Assembly (NCBI GenBank): GCA_027490925.1
Contig: JAIXXF010000003.1
Span: forward strand, 1-64,000
Direction: 5' to 3'
DNA: 64,000 bases
DNA from: Comamonadaceae bacterium
GTDB taxonomy: Bacteria > Pseudomonadota > Gammaproteobacteria > Burkholderiales > Burkholderiaceae_C
Position numbers and translations under genes: made by a program. Shown piece by piece: positions 7,355 to 17,524 of the stretch (position 1 is its first letter; every line of letters starts with the position of its first letter). A model generated the notes under the pieces. The model did not search any database and was not told the origin of the DNA. It worked only from the letters and a program-made list of their open reading frames with translations.

Positions 7355-8434
7355 TTACTTCAAGTCGTCTGCAATGACTTGAACGATGCGTTGGGCGTTG
7401 GCAGAGGTCTCTGGCGTCCCGCTTGCGTTCAACACAGCCACGCTGGTGGATTCTCCCTGGCCCTTCACCTGGATGCGGTACTTGATCGGTTGTGCGGTGG
7501 GCGTGGCGCTGAACATCTTGCTGAAAAAGCCTTGTTCTTTCTTCTCGGCGCTTGGTGCAACGTAGCGAACGAAATAAATGCCCTGTGAGCGGTCACGGTC
7601 TTCCACCGTGAAGCCCGTTCGGTCCAGCGCCAGACCCACCCGGCGCCATGCGCGGTCAAAGCCTTCTTCGAGCTGCACTTGCGGTTGGTTGTTCACGCTG
7701 ACGACTTTGGCCGCTGGCCGACTGGCGCCCGCGGCGACGAGCGTGCGAGACTGTTCCTGCGTCACACCGAGTTTCACCATCAGGCGGCGCAGAAATTCGG
7801 TCTCCAGTTCGGGGTCAGCCGGGCGGGGCTGCCACACGGTCTCGGTTTTCTGGCTGTTGTCGCGGTACACCTCTACGAAACCACGGTGGCTGATATAAAT
7901 CTCGGTGTTTCCACTGGGGGTGCGTTCCAGCCGGGTGCGAAACTTGTCTCGCTCGCCGCTGGAGTAGAGACCGTCGAACACCTTGCCGATGGTGTTGCGA
8001 ATGAAGTCTTGCGGGATCTTGGCGCGGTTTTCAGCGAAGTCGGTTTCCATGATCCCTAGATTTTGCTGGTCCAGGGTCAACAAGAAGCCATTTTCCTGCC
8101 AAAAGTCGCGCACCTGTCCCCACAGCTGTTCAGCGGGGCGGTTGACCACCAGCCACCGCTGGCTGCCTGCGCGTTCGATGCGCACGTCGCCTATGGCCAT
8201 GGCAGCGGTGGGTACCGACGAGACCGCCTGACCCGCTTGGAAGCCGGTCGCGGTGACCGTGCCACCAGGCACCACATACCGGGACTCACGGGAGAGCTGA
8301 GAAAGGTCGGGTGGCACTTCGAGCGAAGGGGCCTTGCCCGCGCTTTTGTAGTCGATCTTGTCGCCATCGAGCACGGTGCAAGCCGACACGGCGAGCAGCA
8401 GCGCCAGGCCGCCAATTTTGCTGAGGGTGTTCAC
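7355..8434 (-). CDS. bamC: Outer membrane assembly lipoprotein BamC
   Basis: Accessory lipoprotein of the BAM complex, which inserts beta-barrel proteins into the outer membrane. The GTG start at 8434 places a lipoprotein signal right at the N-terminus, with lipobox LLAVSAC and Cys at about residue 18; starts further upstream would bury it. The sequence after it, YKSAGKAPSLEVPPDLS, is the characteristic BamC N-terminal segment that binds BamD. Two helix-grip domains follow (about 100-215 and 245-355). It has 359 residues, near the family norm. It follows dapA by 20 bases, the same neighbour as in Escherichia coli. Confidence 0.9.
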   Translation of the reverse strand: MNTLSKIGGLALLLAVSACTVLDGDKIDYKSAGKAPSLEVPPDLSQLSRESRYVVPGGTVTATGFQAGQAVSSVPTAAMAIGDVRIERAGSQRWLVVNRPAEQLWGQVRDFWQENGFLLTLDQQNLGIMETDFAENRAKIPQDFIRNTIGKVFDGLYSSGERDKFRTRLERTPSGNTEIYISHRGFVEVYRDNSQKTETVWQPRPADPELETEFLRRLMVKLGVTQEQSRTLVAAGASRPAAKVVSVNNQPQVQLEEGFDRAWRRVGLALDRTGFTVEDRDRSQGIYFVRYVAPSAEKKEQGFFSKMFSATPTAQPIKYRIQVKGQGESTSVAVLNASGTPETSANAQRIVQVIADDLK

Positions 8435-8454
8435 AGAGAGGGTGTCCTTGTTGG

Positions 8455-9336
8455 TCAAATCAGGCCGCACTGGCGCAGTGCGGTTTCCACTACAGGCTGG
8501 TTGGCGGGCGTTAGCGGTGTCATGGGCAAGCGCAGGGTGCCACCACATCGGCCCATGCGGGACAACGCCCACTTCACCGGGATCGGGTTGGCTTCCACGA
8601 ACAGTTGTTTATGCAGGGGCATCAATTCAAATTGCAGCGCCATGGCCTCGCTCACCCGGCCAGCGATGGCGGCCATGCACAGTTGGTGCATTTTCTTGGG
8701 CGCCACGTTGGCGGTGACGCTGATGTTGCCTTGGCCGCCGCAGAGCATGAGTGCGACCGCCGTGGGATCGTCGCCCGAGTACACAGCGAAGCCCTTGGGC
8801 ACCTCGCGGATCAGCCATTGCGCGCGTTCGATGTTGCCAGTCGCTTCTTTGATACCGATGATTCCGGGCAGTTTCGCCAGGCGCAACACAGTGTCCAGGG
8901 CCATGTCGGCCACCGTGCGGCCGGGCACGTTGTACAGCACCATGGGCAGGTCCACCGCGTCGGCGATGGCCTTGAAATGCAGGTACTGGCCTTCTTGTGT
9001 GGGCTTGTTGTAGTAGGGCACCACTTGCAGTTGACAATCGGCCCCGACCTTGGCGGCGAAACGGGCCAATTCGATGGCTTCGGCGGTGGAGTTGGCGCCA
9101 CAACCCGCCATGATGGGCACACGCTTGGCCGATTGTTCCACTGCAACGCGGATGATCTCGCAGTGCTCGTCGACATTGACCGTGGGCGATTCACCGGTGG
9201 TGCCCACCACGCCAATGCAGTCGGTGCCTTCGTCAATGTGCCAATCGATCAAACGGCGAAGGGTGGGATAGTCCACACTGCCGTCTTCGTGCAGGGGGGT
9301 GACGAGCGCAACGATGCTGCCGGTGATGGGTGTCAT
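8455..9336 (-). CDS. dapA: 4-hydroxy-tetrahydrodipicolinate synthase
   Basis: Condenses pyruvate with aspartate-semialdehyde in the lysine and diaminopimelate pathway, thereby supplying peptidoglycan. Signature parts are GTTGESPT (substrate-binding Thr-Thr), [21 protein letters not shown] (catalytic Tyr, substrate Arg) and [10 protein letters not shown] (Schiff-base Lys). The 293-residue length is normal. The ATG at 9336 gives the usual N-terminus [10 protein letters not shown]; a GTG six bases upstream is a possible alternative. First gene of the dapA-bamC-MBL run. Confidence 0.96.
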   Translation of the reverse strand: MTPITGSIVALVTPLHEDGSVDYPTLRRLIDWHIDEGTDCIGVVGTTGESPTVNVDEHCEIIRVAVEQSAKRVPIMAGCGANSTAEAIELARFAAKVGADCQLQVVPYYNKPTQEGQYLHFKAIADAVDLPMVLYNVPGRTVADMALDTVLRLAKLPGIIGIKEATGNIERAQWLIREVPKGFAVYSGDDPTAVALMLCGGQGNISVTANVAPKKMHQLCMAAIAGRVSEAMALQFELMPLHKQLFVEANPIPVKWALSRMGRCGGTLRLPMTPLTPANQPVVETALRQCGLI

Positions 9337-9414
9337 GTCCACTTGGGGGGTAGGTGGGTGAAAGATGGCTACGGGCGCCAGCGGGAGCCGGCGTCTCGAC
9401 CTGTCTCATTCTAA

Positions 9415-9990
9415 CTAGAGCGGATAGGCCGTTGGCACGGCCGGCAGACGGGGTGAAGCGCTGGGCTTGACCGCGACGATGCGCTGCACAAACCTCGCAG
9501 GCTTCGGTAAAAAACCGTCTTCAAAGGCCACAATGCGCAGCCCTGCGCAGCGCACCAAGAGCTCGCTGGTTTGAAGCAAAAAGTCCGGGCGGGATGGCTT
9601 GCCCACCGTTTCGTTCCCGGCGGCAAACGTCTCGTACAGCAGCACACCGCCGGGCGCCAGGCTGTCCAGCAGCGTCGGCCAGAGTGGTCGCCACAGGTAG
9701 TTGGTCACCACCACCGCATCAAAAGTGCGCGGCTGCTCGCCCGACATGAACGGCCACGGCCCCTTTTCGATGTCGGCCAGAACCGCCTCGCCGAACTCTG
9801 ACACTGCTGCCACCGCGTCGGCAGACCGGTCCACTCCGGTGACCAAGTGGCCCAAAGCGGCCAGCTGGCGCATGTGCCGACCATGGCCGCAGGCCACGTC
9901 CAGCACCCGACTGGGCACCGGCATCAGATGTGACCAGCGGGTGACCCAAGGGGAAGGCGGTTCGGTGCCGTGGGCTGTGGGGGCTGTCAT
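9415..9990 (-). CDS. Class I SAM-dependent methyltransferase
   Basis: Small Rossmann-fold methyltransferase (191 residues), TehB/UbiE-like. Motif I is VLDVACGHGRHM (about residues 29-40), followed by the acidic loop VTGVDRS and the motif LAPGGVLLYETFA. The substrate cannot be told from sequence. It begins only 7 bases after the stop of the SDR gene upstream, so the two are probably cotranscribed. It lies about 80 bases upstream of dapA on the same strand; whether transcription continues into dapA is unclear. Confidence 0.82.
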   Translation of the reverse strand: MTAPTAHGTEPPSPWVTRWSHLMPVPSRVLDVACGHGRHMRQLAALGHLVTGVDRSADAVAAVSEFGEAVLADIEKGPWPFMSGEQPRTFDAVVVTNYLWRPLWPTLLDSLAPGGVLLYETFAAGNETVGKPSRPDFLLQTSELLVRCAGLRIVAFEDGFLPKPARFVQRIVAVKPSASPRLPAVPTAYPL

Positions 9991-9997
9991 GCGTCGT

Positions 9998-10810
9998 TCA
10001 ACGGGGTTTCACGTGGTCGTTCAAGGCGGCCAGCGCCATGCGGTCCACTTGCGAGGGCCACAGGAGCTTGAGCACGCGGGCGAATTTGTCCCTCGGGGTC
10101 ATCAGCACTTCGCGTTGGCGGGCCGCGAGCCCAGCGAGCATCCGGCAGGCACAGGTGCTGACCGGCATGGCCCAATCCTCTTTCAGGCCGCTGCTGCCAG
10201 CCGGCTGTCCCTGGGCATTGAAGCCGCGACGGCGGATGTCGGTGGCCACCACCCCAGGGAAGGCAATGGTCACGCCCACACCGGCGCCGCTGAGTTCGGT
10301 GCGAAGCGCTTCAAAAAAGCCAGTCATGGCGAACTTGGTCGCGCAGTAGGCCGTGCGGCCGGGCACACCCACAAGGCCCGCGAGGGACGACACCGCCAGC
10401 ACACTGCCGCGCGACGATTTCAAGTGCGGCAATGCTGCGTGGGTGCACCAGACACTGCCCCAGAGGTTGATGCGCATGAGGGTTTCGTACCAATTCAGAT
10501 CGCCCGCCTGCACCTGCTCCAGCAGCGCCTGTGCCGACATCCCGGCGTTGTTGATCAAAACGTCGATGCGACCAAACCGGGTAATGGCGGCGTCCACCAA
10601 GGCGCGGCATTGTGATTCTACCGAGACGTCGGTCGGTACCACCAAGGTGTGTGCCCCCAACGATGCACACCCCTTGGCTACTCCTTCCAGCGCGTTGGCG
10701 TTGCGCGCGGCCAGCACCAATGCGCACGTCGGGCCATGCGTGGCCGCCAGCTGGCGTGCCATTTCGGCACCAAGCCCGTCCGATGCGCCAGTGATTACTA
10801 TCGTTTTCAT
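9998..10810 (-). CDS. Short-chain dehydrogenase/reductase (SDR family)
   Basis: Classical SDR oxidoreductase of 270 residues. It shows the cofactor-binding motif TGASDGLG near the N-terminus, NNAG in the middle, and the catalytic Ser plus YCATK (Tyr and Lys). The substrate is not predictable; it is probably NADP-dependent. The ATG at 10810 gives the standard start MKTIVITGAS; an upstream GTG-type extension adds only unrelated residues. The gene is followed at once by the methyltransferase. Confidence 0.85.
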   Translation of the reverse strand: MKTIVITGASDGLGAEMARQLAATHGPTCALVLAARNANALEGVAKGCASLGAHTLVVPTDVSVESQCRALVDAAITRFGRIDVLINNAGMSAQALLEQVQAGDLNWYETLMRINLWGSVWCTHAALPHLKSSRGSVLAVSSLAGLVGVPGRTAYCATKFAMTGFFEALRTELSGAGVGVTIAFPGVVATDIRRRGFNAQGQPAGSSGLKEDWAMPVSTCACRMLAGLAARQREVLMTPRDKFARVLKLLWPSQVDRMALAALNDHVKPR

Positions 10811-10882
10811 AGCTAAATCGTCAGTTTCCACATGGGCTGAAGCCCGAAAATACTAAAAAATCGGGGCGGGGAACCGCGCGAG

Positions 10883-11059
10883 CTAAAAACAGGCCCAAAT
10901 TTGGTTCGCCACCGTGAAGAAAAATTCGGGTCGGGCATACAGGGAAAAAACCGCCAGTAGCACCAGCAAGGCCGCCAACAGGCGCAGGACCCGCTGCCAC
11001 CGCCGGTACCGCAACGCCCGCCCTGGTGACCAGTGGATCGTCTGCGAACGCTTCCTCAT
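10883..11059 (-). CDS. Small single-span membrane protein, function unknown
   Basis: A 58-residue protein whose ATG lies 4 bases after the stop of the upstream MFS gene, implying coupling. The N-terminal half is strongly basic (MRKRSQ, RALRYRRWQR). One hydrophobic segment follows (LLAALLVLLAVFSLYA), with an aromatic end. That layout fits one membrane helix with the N-terminus inside. I do not recognise a family. Position and charge pattern make it more likely real than not. It could be a small partner of the transporter. Confidence 0.55.
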   Translation of the reverse strand: MRKRSQTIHWSPGRALRYRRWQRVLRLLAALLVLLAVFSLYARPEFFFTVANQIWACF

Positions 11060-11063
11060 CACA

Positions 11064-12284
11064 TCAGTGGGCCGGCGATGGCGTGGGCCGCTGAATGGCG
11101 GACTCTTTGATCGGCAGGTTGAGCACACCGGCCAGCGCACCCAAGCCGATGGTGATGCCCCACACCACGTCGTAGCTGCCGGTGCGGTCGTACAGCCAGC
11201 CGCCGAGCCACACGCCTAAGAACGAACCGATCTGGTGGGCAAAGAAAACAAACCCGCCCAGCATGGACAGGTGCTGGATGCCAAAGATCTGCGCCACCAT
11301 GGCATTGGTCACCGGCACGGTGGAGAGCCACAACAGGCCCATGACGGCTGAGAACAGGTAGACCGACCAGGGCGTGAGCGGCGCCAGCAGAAAAACGCCA
11401 ATCGCGATGGCCCGTGTGAAGTAGATGAACGCGAGGATCTTGCGCTTGGCCAACGTCTGACCCAGCAGCCCCGCAAAGTAGGTGCCAAACACATTGAACA
11501 GACCAATCAGCGCGAGCGAGTAGCTGGCGACCTGGGGCGTCAGGCCATGGTCGCGCAGGTAGCTGGGCATGTGCACACCGATGAACACCACTTGGAACCC
11601 ACACACAAAGTAGCCCAGCATCAGCAGTTGAAAGCTGGGGTACTGCAACGCCTCGCACAGCGCCTGCCAGACCGTCTGTTGTCGAGGCGGGGGCGCACCG
11701 CCAACAAAGCCGGGTTCGCGCAGCCCCCAGGCCAACGGCACGATCAACAGCGCCGCCAAGCCCAGCATCACCAGCGCCAGTTGCCAGCCAGCCGCCGCGA
11801 TCAAAAAGCCCTCGGTGGGCACCATCAAGAACTGTCCAAACGAGCCCGCCGCCGCGGCAATCCCCATGGCGTTGGAGCGCTGGTCCGCAGCGACATTGCG
11901 GCCAATCACCCCATAAATGACCGCGTAGGTGGTGCCCGCCTGCGCCACGCCCACCAGCACACCGGCGGTCAGCGCGAAGGCCAGGGGGGTGGGTGCGTGG
12001 GCCATGCCCACCAAGCCCAGCGCGTACAACACCCCACCGGACACGATCACGCGAAATGCGCCAAACCGGTCGGCCAGCATCCCCGCGAAAATGCCTGCCA
12101 CACCCCATGCCAGGTTTTGAACCGCCAGCGCGAAGGCGAAGTTCTCACGTGTCCAGCCCTGGGCCTGGGTGATGGGTTGCAGCCACAGGCCAAAACCGTG
12201 GCGGATGCCCATGGACAGCGTGACGACGGCCGCGCCGCAGATCAGCACCTGCGTCATCGACAAGGGTTTTGTGGTGGCGCTCAT
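11064..12284 (-). CDS. MFS transporter
   Basis: Major facilitator superfamily permease of 406 residues with about 12 hydrophobic segments. It resembles the oxalate/formate and monocarboxylate (OFA/MCT-like) branch: MGIRHGFGLWLQPITQAQGW in the first loop and FAGMLADRFGAFRV, the MFS loop motif between helices 2 and 3. The substrate is probably a small organic anion, but this is not settled by sequence. It is transcribed away from parE and followed by the small membrane protein. Confidence 0.82.
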   Translation of the reverse strand: MSATTKPLSMTQVLICGAAVVTLSMGIRHGFGLWLQPITQAQGWTRENFAFALAVQNLAWGVAGIFAGMLADRFGAFRVIVSGGVLYALGLVGMAHAPTPLAFALTAGVLVGVAQAGTTYAVIYGVIGRNVAADQRSNAMGIAAAAGSFGQFLMVPTEGFLIAAAGWQLALVMLGLAALLIVPLAWGLREPGFVGGAPPPRQQTVWQALCEALQYPSFQLLMLGYFVCGFQVVFIGVHMPSYLRDHGLTPQVASYSLALIGLFNVFGTYFAGLLGQTLAKRKILAFIYFTRAIAIGVFLLAPLTPWSVYLFSAVMGLLWLSTVPVTNAMVAQIFGIQHLSMLGGFVFFAHQIGSFLGVWLGGWLYDRTGSYDVVWGITIGLGALAGVLNLPIKESAIQRPTPSPAH

Positions 12285-12371
12285 GAGTGCACTTTACCCA
12301 GTTCGCACACTAGCCGGTGACCCCAAGGCGGCGGGGCTGTGGTTATGTCCAGTTTTTGGTGCGCGCCCGTC

Positions 12372-12377
12372 TACAAT
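12372..12377 (+). promoter_or_regulatory. Possible -10 box of parE
   Basis: TACAAT, 24 bases upstream of the parE ATG in the divergent intergenic region, matches five of six positions of the sigma-70 -10 consensus. No good -35 box stands at 16-18 bases. Confidence 0.35.
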
Positions 12378-12401
12378 GCGTCGCAACATTGACTAACAGC
12401 C

Positions 12402-14372
12402 ATGGCCACCAAACCCCCCAGCGACTACTCTGAAAGTTCGATCCGCGTGCTCAAGGGCCTGGAGCCCGTCAAGCAGCGGCCCGGCATGTACACCCGCACC
12501 GACAACCCCCTGCACATCATTCAGGAGGTGTTGGACAACGCGGCCGACGAGGCGCTCGCTGGCCACGGCAAAAAGATCAAGGTCACGCTGCACACCGACG
12601 GCTCTGTGACTGTCGACGATGACGGTCGGGGCATCCCCTTTGGCCTGCACCCGGAAGAAAAAGCACCGGTGGTCGAACTGGTGTTCACCCGGCTGCACGC
12701 GGGTGGCAAGTTCGACAAAGGCAAGGGCGGGGCCTACAGTTTCTCCGGCGGCTTGCACGGCGTGGGGGTGAGTGTCACCAACGCACTCGCCACCCGGTTG
12801 GAGGTGACCAGCTTTCGCGAGGGCCAGGCCGCGCGCATCGCGTTCGCCGCCGGTGATGTGGTGGAGCCGTTGCACGCGCGCCCGCAAGGCGAGGGCGATC
12901 GCAAACAGGGCACCAGCGTGCGGGTCTGGCCAGACGCGAAGTACTTCGAGTCCAGCGCGCTGCCCATGGGTGAGCTGACACACTTGCTGCGCAGCAAGGC
13001 GGTGTTGATGCCTGGCTTCAGCGTCACGCTCGCGGTGGAGAAAACCAAAGACAGCCAGACTTGGCTGTACAAAGGTGGCCTGCGCGACTACGTGATGCAG
13101 ACCCTCACCGGCGAACCAGTGATCCCGCTGTTTGACGGCGAAGGCTTTGCCGACAGCGGCAACGACCATTTCGCAGACGGTGAGGGCGCCCAGTGGTGTG
13201 TGGCCTTCACCGAAGACGGCGCGCCCGTGCGAGAGAGCTACGTCAACCTCATTCCCACCAGCGCGGGCGGTACGCACGACAGCGGCTTGCGCGACGGCCT
13301 GTTCAACGCGGTGAAAAGCTTTGTGGACCTGCACTCGCTGCTGCCCAAGGGCGTCAAGCTGCTGCCGGAAGACGTGTTCGCCCGCGCCAGTTACGTGCTC
13401 TCCGCCAAGGTGCTGGACCCGCAGTTCCAGGGCCAGATCAAGGAACGGCTCAACTCGCGCGACGCGGTGCGGCTGGTGTCCAGTTTCGTGCGCCCCGCAT
13501 TGGAACTGTGGCTGAACCAGCATGTGGATTACGGCAAGAAGTTGGCCGAACTCGCCATCAAAGCGGCCCAAACCCGCCAGCGCGCGGGCCAAAAAGTGGA
13601 AAAGCGCAAAGGCTCTGGCGTGGCGGTGCTGCCCGGTAAGCTGACCGACTGCGAAAGCCGAGACACCACCCACAACGAGGTGTTTCTGGTCGAGGGCGAC
13701 TCCGCCGGTGGCAGTGCGAAGATGGGGCGAGACAAGGAAAGCCAGGCCATCCTGCCGTTGCGGGGCAAGGTGCTCAACACCTGGGAGGTGGAACGCGACC
13801 GGCTGTTTGCCAACACCGAGATCCACGACATTGCGGTGGCGATTGGCGTCGATCCCCACGGGCCCGACGACACGCCAGATCTGACCGGTCTGCGCTATGG
13901 CAAGGTCTGCATACTGAGCGACGCCGATGTGGACGGCTCCCACATTCAAGTGCTGCTGCTGACGTTGTTCTTCCGCCACTTCCCCAAGCTGATTGAAGCT
14001 GGGCACGTCTATGTGGCCCGGCCACCGCTGTTCCGCGTGGACGCCCCCTCGCGCGGCAAAAAGCCAGCCACCAAGTTTTACGCGCTGGATGAAGGCGAGT
14101 TGGATGCCATCTTGGACAAGCTGCGCAAAGACGGTGTGAAAGATGGCGCCTGGAGCATCAGCCGCTTCAAGGGTTTGGGCGAGATGAACGCCGAACAGCT
14201 GTGGGACACCACCCTGAACCCCGACACCCGCCGCCTGCTGCCGGTGCAGCTCGGCAGCATCGACTTCACGCACACCGAGCAGCTCATCACCCAGCTCATG
14301 GGCAAGGGCGAGGCCGCCGCCCGACGTGCCCTGATGGAGCTGCACGGCGATGCGGTGGAGGTGGACGTGTGA
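12402..14372 (+). CDS. parE: DNA topoisomerase IV subunit B
   Basis: ATPase subunit of topoisomerase IV, which with ParC decatenates daughter chromosomes. The 656 residues run: GHKL ATPase (EVLDNAADEA, DDGRGIPFG, SGGLHGVGVSVTNAL), transducer domain, TOPRIM domain (LVEGDSAGGSAKMGRD; LSDADVDGSHIQ with metal-binding acidic residues) and the C-terminal ParE region (SRFKGLGEMNAEQL). The length (Escherichia coli ParE about 630) and the direct pairing with parC distinguish it from GyrB. parC begins 76 bases after its stop. Confidence 0.95.
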   Translation: MATKPPSDYSESSIRVLKGLEPVKQRPGMYTRTDNPLHIIQEVLDNAADEALAGHGKKIKVTLHTDGSVTVDDDGRGIPFGLHPEEKAPVVELVFTRLHAGGKFDKGKGGAYSFSGGLHGVGVSVTNALATRLEVTSFREGQAARIAFAAGDVVEPLHARPQGEGDRKQGTSVRVWPDAKYFESSALPMGELTHLLRSKAVLMPGFSVTLAVEKTKDSQTWLYKGGLRDYVMQTLTGEPVIPLFDGEGFADSGNDHFADGEGAQWCVAFTEDGAPVRESYVNLIPTSAGGTHDSGLRDGLFNAVKSFVDLHSLLPKGVKLLPEDVFARASYVLSAKVLDPQFQGQIKERLNSRDAVRLVSSFVRPALELWLNQHVDYGKKLAELAIKAAQTRQRAGQKVEKRKGSGVAVLPGKLTDCESRDTTHNEVFLVEGDSAGGSAKMGRDKESQAILPLRGKVLNTWEVERDRLFANTEIHDIAVAIGVDPHGPDDTPDLTGLRYGKVCILSDADVDGSHIQVLLLTLFFRHFPKLIEAGHVYVARPPLFRVDAPSRGKKPATKFYALDEGELDAILDKLRKDGVKDGAWSISRFKGLGEMNAEQLWDTTLNPDTRRLLPVQLGSIDFTHTEQLITQLMGKGEAAARRALMELHGDAVEVDV

Positions 14373-14448
14373 CCGTACCCGCCCGGGCGCGAACCACTGC
14401 TGCCCACGTTGCACTTTGACAGACACTTCGACGGACACCTGACTGCCC

Positions 14449-16830
14449 ATGAGCGACCCGACACTCCCGCCCCCTGCGCCCACCAGCGGCGAAGGCGACG
14501 ACACCCTCAACCTCGCTACCTACGCCCAACGCGCCTACTTGGAGTACGCGCTGAGCGTGGTCAAGGGCCGGGCCTTGCCCGATGTGTGCGACGGCCAAAA
14601 GCCGGTGCAGCGCCGCATTCTGTACAGCATGTCGCGCATGGGGCTGGGCTTTGGCGGCGCCAACGGGGCCACAGGCGCCAAACCGGTCAAAAGTGCCCGG
14701 GTGGTGGGCGACGTTCTGGGCCGTTTCCACCCGCATGGGGACCAAGCCGCTTATGACGCCCTGGTGCGCATGGCGCAAGACTTCTCACAGCGATATCCAT
14801 TGATTGACGGCCAGGGCAACTTCGGCAGCCGCGATGGCGACGGGGCCGCCGCCATGCGTTACACCGAGGCGCGACTGGCTAGGATCACCAGCTTATTGCT
14901 TGACGAGATCGACGAAGGCACGGTGGATTTCATCCCCAACTACGATGGCAGCACCCAGGAGCCCAAGCAGCTGCCGGCCCGTTTGCCCTTCACGCTGTTG
15001 AACGGCGCCAGCGGCATCGCGGTGGGGCTGGCCACTGAGGTGCCCAGCCACAACCTGCGCGAGGTGGCCGACGCCTGCGTGGCGCTCATCAAGAACCCCA
15101 AGCTGGCAGACGACGAACTGCTGGCCTTGGTGCCCGGCCCGGACTATCCGGGTGGCGGCCAAATCATCAGCCCCGCGAGTGACATTGCCGACGCATACCG
15201 CACCGGCCGGGGATCGCTGAAAGTGCGGGCCCGCTGGAAGATTGAAGAGCTCGCCCGCGGGCAGTGGCAACTCATCGTGACCGAACTGCCGCCGGGGGTG
15301 AGCAGCCAGCGGGTGCTGGAGGAGATCGAAGAGATCACCAACCCCAAGGTCAAGGCCGGCAAAAAGGCGTTGACCCAAGAGCAAAACCAGCTCAAGGCCA
15401 GCATGTTGTCGGTGCTGGACCTGGTGCGAGACGAGTCGAGCAAAGACGCAGCGGTGCGCTTGGTGTTCGAGCCCAAAACCAGCCGCATCGAGCAGAGCGA
15501 GCTCATCACGGCGTTGCTCGCCCACACCAGTTTGGAAACCTCGGCGCCGATCAACCTCACCATGGTGGGGTTGGACGGGCGGCCGACACAAAAGTCGCTC
15601 CGGCAGATGTTGCTGGAATGGATCGCCTTTCGGCAAACCACGGTAGAAAAGCGCTCGCGCCACCGGCTGGACAAAGTGCTGGACCGCATCCACATCCTGG
15701 AGGGTCGGCAGCTGGTGCTGCTGAACATCGACGAGGTGATCGCCATCATCCGGCAGAGTGACGAGCCCAAGGCCGCGCTGATCGGGCGCTTCAACCTGAG
15801 CGAGCGGCAGGCCGAAGACATCCTCGAGATTCGCCTGCGCCAACTGGCGCGGCTGGAAGCCATCAAGATCGAGCAGGAGCTGAAGAACCTGCGTGATGAG
15901 CAACACAAGCTCGAAGAGATTTTGGGCAACCCCAGCGCCTTGCGCCGTTTGATGGTCAAGGAGATCGAGGCCGACACCAAGCTGTTCGCCGATGCCCGCC
16001 GCACACTGATCCAGACCGAGAAAAAGGCGGTGCTGGAGGTGAAGGTGGTGGACGAGCCAGTGACGGTGGTTGTGTCGCAGAAAGGCTGGGTCCGCGCGAT
16101 GAAGGGCTGGCGCGAAGTCAAGGAGGGCAGCAAAGACAGCGCAGTAACCGAGTACAGCTTCAAGGCCGGAGACGGTCTGTACGGCGCCTTTGAATGCCGC
16201 AGCGTCGACACCTTGTTGGTCTTCGGTAGCAACGGCCGCATTTACTCGGTGCCGGTGGCGGCCTTGCCTGGCGCACGGGGGGACGGGCAGCCGGTGACCA
16301 CGCTGATTGAGCTGGAATCCGGCACCCAATTGCTGCATTACTTTGCCGGTCCGGCGGGCGCGCAGCTGTTGCTTAGCAGTTCGGGCGGTTACGGTTTCCT
16401 CGCCTCGGTAGAACACATGACCTCGCGCCAAAAAGGCGGGAAATCTTTCATCACCTGCAACTCTGGCGATGTGCCTTGCGTGCCGTCTGTGGTGGCGGGT
16501 GCTGGTGGCAGCCGACCGGTGGCCGCCGCCACCCATGTGGCCTGTGCCTCTGTGGGAGGACGCATCCTGACCTTTGAGATCACCGAGCTCAAACCCATGG
16601 CCAGCGGCGGCCGCGGCTTGATGCTCATCGATCTGGAAGACAAGGACACGCTGGCCGGTGCCGCTGCCTACACCCGCAGCGTGACGGTTGCCGGGGTAGG
16701 ACGCGGGGGCAAACCGCGTCAGGAAACGCTGGAGATCCGTAGCCTGAACAACGCCCGGGCTGTGCGCGGCCGCAAAGGCAAGGCGGCGGATCTGGGCTTC
16801 AAGCCCCATGCCGTGACCCGGCTGGAATGA
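14449..16830 (+). CDS. parC: DNA topoisomerase IV subunit A
   Basis: DNA-cleaving subunit of topoisomerase IV. The 793 residues comprise the winged-helix and tower breakage-reunion domain (about 20-490), with catalytic Tyr in MRYTEARL, and a C-terminal beta-pinwheel-like part. The quinolone-contact helix reads [13 protein letters not shown]: it has Gln where Escherichia coli ParC has Ser80, and Asp in place of Glu84. Such residues are seen in related betaproteobacteria, so this is not by itself evidence of selected resistance. Same operon as parE. Confidence 0.95.
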   Translation: MSDPTLPPPAPTSGEGDDTLNLATYAQRAYLEYALSVVKGRALPDVCDGQKPVQRRILYSMSRMGLGFGGANGATGAKPVKSARVVGDVLGRFHPHGDQAAYDALVRMAQDFSQRYPLIDGQGNFGSRDGDGAAAMRYTEARLARITSLLLDEIDEGTVDFIPNYDGSTQEPKQLPARLPFTLLNGASGIAVGLATEVPSHNLREVADACVALIKNPKLADDELLALVPGPDYPGGGQIISPASDIADAYRTGRGSLKVRARWKIEELARGQWQLIVTELPPGVSSQRVLEEIEEITNPKVKAGKKALTQEQNQLKASMLSVLDLVRDESSKDAAVRLVFEPKTSRIEQSELITALLAHTSLETSAPINLTMVGLDGRPTQKSLRQMLLEWIAFRQTTVEKRSRHRLDKVLDRIHILEGRQLVLLNIDEVIAIIRQSDEPKAALIGRFNLSERQAEDILEIRLRQLARLEAIKIEQELKNLRDEQHKLEEILGNPSALRRLMVKEIEADTKLFADARRTLIQTEKKAVLEVKVVDEPVTVVVSQKGWVRAMKGWREVKEGSKDSAVTEYSFKAGDGLYGAFECRSVDTLLVFGSNGRIYSVPVAALPGARGDGQPVTTLIELESGTQLLHYFAGPAGAQLLLSSSGGYGFLASVEHMTSRQKGGKSFITCNSGDVPCVPSVVAGAGGSRPVAAATHVACASVGGRILTFEITELKPMASGGRGLMLIDLEDKDTLAGAAAYTRSVTVAGVGRGGKPRQETLEIRSLNNARAVRGRKGKAADLGFKPHAVTRLE

Positions 16831-16887
16831 GTCCCTCTGGCCGCGGTTGCGGCCGCAAGGGCTGACCGCCCCAGCAGTGAGGGCCGA

Positions 16888-17355
16888 TCAGGCCACTTCC
16901 ACGGTCATTTCGATCTCCACGCATGCGCCCAGTGGCAGCTGCGCCACGCCGAACGCGCTGCGTGCGTGCGCGCCGCGCTCCCCGAAGATCTGACCGATCA
17001 ACTGGCTGGCGCCATTGGTGACGAGGTGGTGTTCGGTGTAGTCGGCCGTGGAGTTGACCAAGCTCATCAGCTTGACGACGCGCTTCACGCTGTTGAGGTC
17101 TTGGCCGTTGGCCTGCAGGGCCGCCTGCAGTGTGCCCAACAGGTCCACCGCCACGGCGCGCGCGGCCGCTTGGCCTTCGGTGGTCGTCATGGTCTTGCCG
17201 AGTTGACCGACCCAGGGTTGGCCGTCTTTTTTGGCAATGTGCCCACTCAGAAACACCAGGTGGCCGGTTTGAACGAACGGCAGGTAAGCGGCGGCCGGCA
17301 CGGCCACAGGCGGAAGGCTGATTTTGAGGTTTTCCAGGGTGGTGTAGACGGTCAT
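16888..17355 (-). CDS. RidA family protein
   Basis: Member of the YjgF/RidA family, which hydrolyses reactive enamine/imine intermediates to ketones and ammonia. The 155 residues end with the family region ARSAFGVAQLPLGACVEIEM, where the Arg matches the conserved substrate carboxylate-binding residue. The ATG at 17355 gives a normal N-terminus (MTVYTTLENL) and avoids an upstream extension without homology. It converges on parC. The subfamily is the longer 150-residue type rather than archetypal RidA. Confidence 0.85.
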   Translation of the reverse strand: MTVYTTLENLKISLPPVAVPAAAYLPFVQTGHLVFLSGHIAKKDGQPWVGQLGKTMTTTEGQAAARAVAVDLLGTLQAALQANGQDLNSVKRVVKLMSLVNSTADYTEHHLVTNGASQLIGQIFGERGAHARSAFGVAQLPLGACVEIEMTVEVA

Positions 17356-17524
17356 GGTTGTATTGTGGATGAAATTAGCACTCGGCCATCGTTGCAATTG
17401 AGTTATTTGCTATTGATTACGTAGCAGATTTTGTCTTTTCGAGACAAAGGGTCGGGCAGACGGGCAGGGTGTTGTGGCCGGTGTGGGGCTGCCGCGGGGA
17501 AATGATTGCCCGGTGCTTTGCCGG

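Noticed and set aside
12393-14510. Long open frame on the minus strand opposite parE (about 700 codons).
   Set aside because: It is the antisense of parE in a GC-rich gene. Its product is rich in His, Gln and Arg without motifs, as expected of a shadow frame.
14722-14745. Quinolone-resistance mutation in ParC (Gln and Asp in the contact helix).
   Set aside because: These residues are probably the natural state in this lineage; there is no basis to call an acquired mutation.
14893-16809. Minus-strand frame of 638 codons opposite parC.
   Set aside because: Antisense shadow; parC has unmistakable catalytic motifs.
17430-17448. Hairpin TTTGTCT-N5-AGACAAA as a terminator behind the transglutaminase gene.
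   Set aside because: The stem is only 7 base pairs, AT-rich and without a proper T tract on the relevant strand.
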